From Candidatus Acidiferrales bacterium (lineage in GTDB: Bacteria; Acidobacteriota; Terriglobia; Acidiferrales; UBA7541), in the NCBI GenBank assembly GCA_030037775.1, contig JASHQB010000338.1, positions 1 to 64,000 on the forward strand: a DNA stretch of 64,000 bases, written 5' to 3'. The number at the start of each line of letters is the position of its first letter. Within the stretch, counting starts at the first letter, position 1. Below the pieces are notes generated by a model that saw only the letters and a list, made by a program, of their open reading frames with translations, ran no database searches and was not told the DNA's origin. The translations under genes and the position numbers were made by a program. Below, in pieces: positions 58,635-64,000 of this stretch.

Positions 58635-58681
58635 GTTGCATATCCAAGGAATGCTCCGGAGCGCAGGCTTCGATATGCAAC
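58635..58681. repeat. Perfect 10-bp inverted repeat upstream of RND operon
   Basis: GTTGCATATC-N27-GATATGCAAC. Confidence 0.85.
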
Positions 58682-58805
58682 GACCTAGAACGAATTCTTG
58701 GGCTTCCGGTAACTGCCAAGGCAGGGTAGGCGTCCTATCACGGAGGGGTATTTAGGAAAGATAAAGGCGGCGGCGCGAAAAGCCGAGCCTTCATGGTCAT
58801 CGAAA

Positions 58806-60059
58806 ATGCGAGACGACAAGACAACACGAACGACGACGGACACACCGTCGGAGCAGTATTTGCCTTCGGAAACCGCCAATGGCCAGCCGAAACGGCGGCA
58901 CTGGTGGGTGTGGATTGTGGTTCTCTTGGCGTTTGGGCTGGTGGCCTACGCCGTTTTGCGACCGGGCGCACAGACGACGCAAACGGCTCCGACGGGCGGA
59001 CGCCGAGGGATGATGACCGGGCCGGTGCCGGTGACAACCTCGACGGCGAAAACGGGGAGCATCGGCGTCTATCTACAGGCGATCGGGACGGTGACGCCGG
59101 TGTACACAGACTCGATTACAGCGCAGGTGACCGGGGTGATCACTGCAGTCCATTATCGCGAAGGACAGTACGTGCACAAAGGCGATCCGCTGATCGAACT
59201 GGATTCGCGGCCATACGACGCGCAACTGGTGGAGGCCCAGGGCGCGCTCGAGCGCGATCAGAACCTGCTGTCGGAAGCGCAGATGGATGAGGGGCGTTAC
59301 CAGACGGCGTGGCAGCGGAATGGAATTCCGCGGCAAACGCTGGAAGACCAGCAAAAGCTGGTGCTGCAATATCAGGGCACGGTGAAGAACGACCAGGGCA
59401 CGGTGCAGTACGACCAGGTGCAGGTGGGATACTGCCACATTGTCTCGCCCATCGACGGGCGCGTGGGGCTGCGGCTGGTGGACCCGGGCAATCTGGTGAC
59501 GGCGAACGGCTCGACGCCGTTGGTGGTGATTACGCAGATCGCGCCGATCACAGTGATTTTCACCCTGGCCGAAGACAGCCTGGACGAAGTGCTGGAGCAG
59601 ACGAGGCACGGAGCCAAGCTGCAGGTAGAAGCATGGGACCGGGCAAACCAGAAACTGATCGACAAGGGCGAACTGGCGACGATCGACAACCAGATCGATC
59701 CGACGACGGGAACGGTGAAGCTGCGCGCGACGTTTACGAATAAGGACGGAGTACTGTTTCCGAACCAGTTCGTGAATACGCGATTGCGCGTAACAACTCT
59801 GGAGAACCAAGTCGTGGTGCCCTCCTCGGCGGTGCAGCACAATGGCGACACGGCGTTCGTCTACGTGATTGCAAACGACCAGGCGAAAATGACCACTGTG
59901 AAAACCGGCGCTTCCGACGGAGGCATGGTGGCCGTTCAAGGAATAAAAGTCGGAGATGTGGTAGCGAACAGCAGTTTCGAGAAACTGCAGGACGGCTCAA
60001 AAATCACAATTTCAAAAATCAAGCTTCCGGCTACATCGAGCGAAGGGAATGTCCCATGA
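58806..60059 (+). CDS. RND efflux periplasmic adaptor (MdtA-like)
   Basis: TM plus VYTDSITAQVTGVITAVHYREGQYVHKGDPLIELDSRPYDAQLVEAQGAL...YCHIVSPIDGRVGLRLVDPGNLV. Confidence 0.93.
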   Translation: MRDDKTTRTTTDTPSEQYLPSETANGQPKRRHWWVWIVVLLAFGLVAYAVLRPGAQTTQTAPTGGRRGMMTGPVPVTTSTAKTGSIGVYLQAIGTVTPVYTDSITAQVTGVITAVHYREGQYVHKGDPLIELDSRPYDAQLVEAQGALERDQNLLSEAQMDEGRYQTAWQRNGIPRQTLEDQQKLVLQYQGTVKNDQGTVQYDQVQVGYCHIVSPIDGRVGLRLVDPGNLVTANGSTPLVVITQIAPITVIFTLAEDSLDEVLEQTRHGAKLQVEAWDRANQKLIDKGELATIDNQIDPTTGTVKLRATFTNKDGVLFPNQFVNTRLRVTTLENQVVVPSSAVQHNGDTAFVYVIANDQAKMTTVKTGASDGGMVAVQGIKVGDVVANSSFEKLQDGSKITISKIKLPATSSEGNVP

Positions 60060-63000
60060 GTCCGTCCCGGCCGTTCATTCTGCGGCCAGTTGCTACTTCG
60101 CTCCTGATGGCGGCCATTCTGCTGGCCGGCATGGTGGCGTTCACGCAGTTGCCGATCTCCGCGCTTCCCGAAGTTGACTACCCGACCATTCAGGTGCTGA
60201 CGCAATATCCGGGCGCGAGCCCGGACGTGATGGCGAGCACGGTGACGGCTCCGCTGGAACGGCAATTTGGCGAAATGCAAGGTCTAAGCCAGATGACTTC
60301 GACCAGCGCGGGCGGAATCTCGGTACTGGTGCTGCAGTTCAGTCTGGCGTTGAACATCGACGTAGCAGAAGAGGAAGTGCAGTCGGCGATCAACGCGTCA
60401 CAGAGCTACCTACCCGCCGATTTGCCGGTGCCACCAGTGTACAGCAAAACCAATCCGGCGGATGCGCCGATTTTGACGATGGCGGTGACGTCGGACTCGA
60501 TGCCGCTCTCGCAGGCGGAGGACCTAATCGACACGCGCCTGGCGCCGAAGATCTCGCAGATGAACGGCGTGGGGCTGGTCAGCATCAGCGGAGGGCAGAA
60601 GCCAGCGATCCGCATTCAGGTGAATCCGGTGGCGCTGTCGGCGTACGGAATCAATATGGAGGACGTGCGCACGGCGCTGACGGAAGCGAGCGTGAACGCG
60701 GCGAAGGGAAATTTCGACGGGCCGCGCCAGGACTACCAAATCGACGCCAACGATCAGATCACGCTGGCGAACGATTACAAGAACGTGTTGGTGGCGTGGA
60801 AGAACAACGATCCGGTGTTCGTGAAGGACATCGCGAACGTTGTGAACGGCGTGGAGAACCGCACGGAAGCAGCATGGATGAACACAACGCCGGCGGTTAT
60901 CCTGAATATTCAGAGGCAGCCAGGCGCGAACACCATCAGCGTGGTGAAGAGCATCAAGAAAATCCTGCCGCAGCTGGAGGCGAACCTGCCGGCATCGATC
61001 CAAATCACGACGCTGACGGACCTGACGACGAGCATCCAGGCGTCGATCAGCGACGTGGAGTTCGAGCTGATGCTGACGGTGGGCCTGGTGGTGCTGGTGA
61101 TTTTCCTGTTCCTGCGCAGCTTGTACGCCACGATTATTCCCAGCGTCGCGGTGCCGCTCTCGCTGGTGGGGACGTTCGCGGTGATGTACCTGCTGGGGTA
61201 CAGCTTGGACAACCTGTCGCTGATGGCGCTGACGATTTCGACGGGGTTTGTCGTGGACGACGCCATCGTGATGATCGAGAACATTTCGCGTTTCCTGGAG
61301 GAGGGCGACTCGCCGCTGCAAGCGGCGTTGAAAGGAGCGGAACAGATTGGCTTCACGATCGTTTCGCTGACGGTATCGTTGATCGCGGTGCTGATACCGC
61401 TGCTGTTCATGGGCGACGTGGTGGGGCGGCTCTTCCGCGAATTTGCGGTAACGCTGGCGGTGACCATCGTGATTTCGGCGATCGTTTCGCTGACGCTGAC
61501 GCCGATGATGTGCTCGCGCATTTTGCGTTATACGCCGGAGGCGCAACAGGGGCGGTTCTTCCGGATGTCGGAAGAGGCGTTCGACCGGATGATCGCTTTT
61601 TACGGGAAGACGCTGAAAGTAGTGCTGCGGTATCAGAACATCACGCTGCTGGTGGCGCTGGGTACGCTGGTGCTGACGATTTATCTTTACATTGTCATCC
61701 CCAAGGGGTTTTTCCCGACGCAGGATACAGGCGTGATTCAGGCGATTTCGCAGGCTTCGGAGTCGATTTCGTTCGCGGCAATGGCGGCGAAGCAGCAGGA
61801 AGTGGCAAAAGTGATCTTGGCGGACCCGGCGGTGGAGAGCTTGTCGTCTTTCATCGGCGCGGACGGCACGAACACGACGCTCAACAGCGGAAGATTGTCG
61901 ATCAATCTGAAGCCGCTCGAGGTGCGCAGGATCGGCGCGGCGGACGTGATCCGCAGGCTGGCAAAGAAGCTGCGTGAAGTGCAAGGCATCGATCTTTATA
62001 TGCAGCCGGTGCAGTACATCACCGTGGACGACCGGGTGAGCCGCACGCTCTACCAGTACACGCTGGAAGACCCGGACAGCAGCGAGCTGAACGAGTGGAC
62101 CGACAAATTCGTGGCGAAACTGAAACAGCTGAAAAGCATCGAGGACGTGGCGACGGATGAGCAGACGAATGCGCGGGCGCTATTTCTTTCCATCGACCGA
62201 GTGACGGCGTCGCGGCTGGGAATCGCGCCCTCGACGATCGACAACACGCTGTATGACGCGTACGGCCAGCGGCAAATCAACACGCTTTACACGCAGCTCA
62301 ATCAATATCACGTGATTCTGGAAGCGCAGCCGCAGTGGCAGCAAGATCCGGCCAATCTGAGCGACCTGTACATCCAGGCGAGCACGTCGACAGGAGCCTC
62401 GGGCGCCAGCGCGGTGGCATCTTTTGCGGCCTCCGCTTCGGCAACGGCGGGATCGAACGCCACGACAACATCGGTGCTGTACACGCCCTCCGCCGGAACG
62501 CTAACGCCGCCGGCCAACGCGCTCTCGGGCAGCAGCACGACTTCCAATGCGACGACCAGCTCCGCGCCGGCGAATGCGGTTCCGCTGAACGCGTTCACCC
62601 ACCTGACCACGACTACCGAGGCGCTGACGATCAATCATCAAGGGCAATATCCGTCGGTGACGATTTCGTTCAATTTGGCGCCAGGGGCCGCGCTGGGAGA
62701 CGCCATCGCAGATATTTCGGAGGCGGCGGACAAGATGCACTTCCCCGCGAGTTTACAGTCTGACTTTCAAGGAACCGCTGCGGCTTTCAAGAATTCGCTC
62801 TCCAATGAACCGTTGCTGATTCTGGCGGCCCTGGTGACGGTGTACATCGTGCTGGGAGTGCTGTACGAGAGCTTCATACATCCGGTAACGATCCTTTCGA
62901 CGTTGCCTTCGGCCGGAGTGGGCGCGCTGCTGGCGCTGATGCTGTTTCGACAAAATCTGGATGTGGTGGCGATTATCGGAATCATCCTGCTCATCGGTAT

Positions 63001-63352
63001 CGTCAAGAAAAATGGAATTTTGATCGTGGACTTCGCGCTCGAGGCAGAGCGGGAGCGGGGCAAGAATTCGACGGACGCGATTTACGAAGCGAGCCTGCTG
63101 CGGTTCCGGCCGATCATGATGACGACCATGGCGGCGCTGCTGGGCGGACTTCCGCTGGCGCTGGGCCAGGGGCTGGGTTCGGAATTACGCCGGCCGCTAG
63201 GCATTGCGATCGTGGGCGGGCTGCTGGTCAGCCAGGTGCTTACGCTTTACACCACTCCGGTGATTTACGTGTTTTTTGACAGGCTCGGCCAGCGGTTCGC
63301 AAGGAACAAACAGGCGGCGGAAGAGCCCTTGACGGGTTCGGAGCAAGCATGA
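60056..63352 (+). CDS. RND efflux transporter (MdtB-like)
   Basis: FILRPVATSLLMAAILLAGMVAFTQLPISALPEVDYPTIQVLTQYPGASPDVMASTVTAPLERQF...GFVVDDAIVMIENISR; ATGA overlap with adaptor gene. Confidence 0.95.
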   Translation: MSPSRPFILRPVATSLLMAAILLAGMVAFTQLPISALPEVDYPTIQVLTQYPGASPDVMASTVTAPLERQFGEMQGLSQMTSTSAGGISVLVLQFSLALNIDVAEEEVQSAINASQSYLPADLPVPPVYSKTNPADAPILTMAVTSDSMPLSQAEDLIDTRLAPKISQMNGVGLVSISGGQKPAIRIQVNPVALSAYGINMEDVRTALTEASVNAAKGNFDGPRQDYQIDANDQITLANDYKNVLVAWKNNDPVFVKDIANVVNGVENRTEAAWMNTTPAVILNIQRQPGANTISVVKSIKKILPQLEANLPASIQITTLTDLTTSIQASISDVEFELMLTVGLVVLVIFLFLRSLYATIIPSVAVPLSLVGTFAVMYLLGYSLDNLSLMALTISTGFVVDDAIVMIENISRFLEEGDSPLQAALKGAEQIGFTIVSLTVSLIAVLIPLLFMGDVVGRLFREFAVTLAVTIVISAIVSLTLTPMMCSRILRYTPEAQQGRFFRMSEEAFDRMIAFYGKTLKVVLRYQNITLLVALGTLVLTIYLYIVIPKGFFPTQDTGVIQAISQASESISFAAMAAKQQEVAKVILADPAVESLSSFIGADGTNTTLNSGRLSINLKPLEVRRIGAADVIRRLAKKLREVQGIDLYMQPVQYITVDDRVSRTLYQYTLEDPDSSELNEWTDKFVAKLKQLKSIEDVATDEQTNARALFLSIDRVTASRLGIAPSTIDNTLYDAYGQRQINTLYTQLNQYHVILEAQPQWQQDPANLSDLYIQASTSTGASGASAVASFAASASATAGSNATTTSVLYTPSAGTLTPPANALSGSSTTSNATTSSAPANAVPLNAFTHLTTTTEALTINHQGQYPSVTISFNLAPGAALGDAIADISEAADKMHFPASLQSDFQGTAAAFKNSLSNEPLLILAALVTVYIVLGVLYESFIHPVTILSTLPSAGVGALLALMLFRQNLDVVAIIGIILLIGIVKKNGILIVDFALEAERERGKNSTDAIYEASLLRFRPIMMTTMAALLGGLPLALGQGLGSELRRPLGIAIVGGLLVSQVLTLYTTPVIYVFFDRLGQRFARNKQAAEEPLTGSEQA

Positions 63353-64000
63353 ACATCTCGGGTCCGTTTATCCGGCGCCCCGTGGCAACGACGCTGCTGA
63401 CCATCGGCCTGTGCATCGCAGGAGCGATCGGCTTCATGGTTTTGCCGGTCTCCCCCTTGCCTCAGGTGGACTTCCCGACCATCTCGGTAAGCGGCAGCCT
63501 GCCAGGAGCGAGCGCCCAGATCATGGCGTCTTCCGTAGCGACACCGCTGGAGCGGCAGTTCGCACACATTGCTGGCATCACGGAGATGACTTCGTCGAGT
63601 TCGCTGGGGAGCACGTCGGTCACGTTGCAGTTTGATCTGAGCCGCAACATCGACGGAGCAGCACGAGATGTGGAGTCAGCCATCAACTCGGCGCGGACTT
63701 ATCTTCCCGCAAACCTCCCACAGAATCCGTCGTACCGCAAAGTGAATCCGGCGGACGCTCCGATCATGCTGATCAGCTTGACGTCGCAGAAGTACGACAT
63801 CACCAGCCTGTACGACAAAGCTTCGACCATCCTGGAACAGAAACTTTCGCAGATTCAGGGCGTGGGGCAAGTTTTCGTCGGCGGTGGGGCGACGCCTTCA
63901 GTGCGCGTGGAGATCAATCCCACAAAACTGGAGAGCTACGGCCTGACGTTACCGAGCGTGCAGTCCATTCTGAGTTTGCAAAACACGCTGCAGCCACGCG
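63349..64000 (+). CDS. Second RND efflux transporter (MdtC-like), truncated by window end
   Basis: MNISGPFIRRPVATTLLTIGLCIAGAIGFMVLPVSPLPQVDFPTISVSGSLPGASAQIMASSVATPLERQFAHIAGITEMTSSSSLGSTSVTLQFDLSRNID open to the window end; ATGA overlap. Confidence 0.9.
   Translation, partial: MNISGPFIRRPVATTLLTIGLCIAGAIGFMVLPVSPLPQVDFPTISVSGSLPGASAQIMASSVATPLERQFAHIAGITEMTSSSSLGSTSVTLQFDLSRNIDGAARDVESAINSARTYLPANLPQNPSYRKVNPADAPIMLISLTSQKYDITSLYDKASTILEQKLSQIQGVGQVFVGGGATPSVRVEINPTKLESYGLTLPSVQSILSLQNTLQPR

Noticed and set aside
60524-61984. 486-aa minus-strand ORF opposite the RND transporter
   Set aside because: Arg/His/Gln-rich shadow ORF caused by high GC3 codon usage of the real plus-strand gene; no recognisable domain.

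Overview
A 64 kb, GC-rich bacterial chromosomal window with about 60 tightly packed genes. Gene content and style (Ser/Thr kinase fused to a PD40 beta-propeller, PEP-CTERM proteins, kumamolisin-type protease, bactofilin, DUF2252) suggest Acidobacteriota; this is inference only. Recognisable modules are: amidase-GerMN-rph-rdgB; egtB-egtD (ergothioneine); a prepilin operon (FimT/PilV/PilW-like plus a 980-aa PilX-like protein); glcDEF-serA; an ECF sigma/anti-sigma pair; acs; poxB; a Tat-exported GH1; and an RND efflux operon that runs off the right edge. I saw no CRISPR array, rRNA, transposase or prophage. The most interesting observations are: (1) a Tat-signal ORF interrupted by one in-frame TGA and followed at SECIS-like spacing by a perfect 7-bp hairpin with an AGGUC apical loop (candidate selenoprotein, or a simple nonsense mutation); (2) tRNA-Ser(CGA) followed by ~118-bp tandem repeats that re-copy the tRNA 3' end and carry a hairpin with a compensatory base-pair change (similar in arrangement to E. 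coli tyrT/rtT); (3) a near-consensus sigma-54 promoter upstream of a PEP-CTERM gene; (4) a convergent intergenic region with multiple hairpins and a possible 37-codon ORF.
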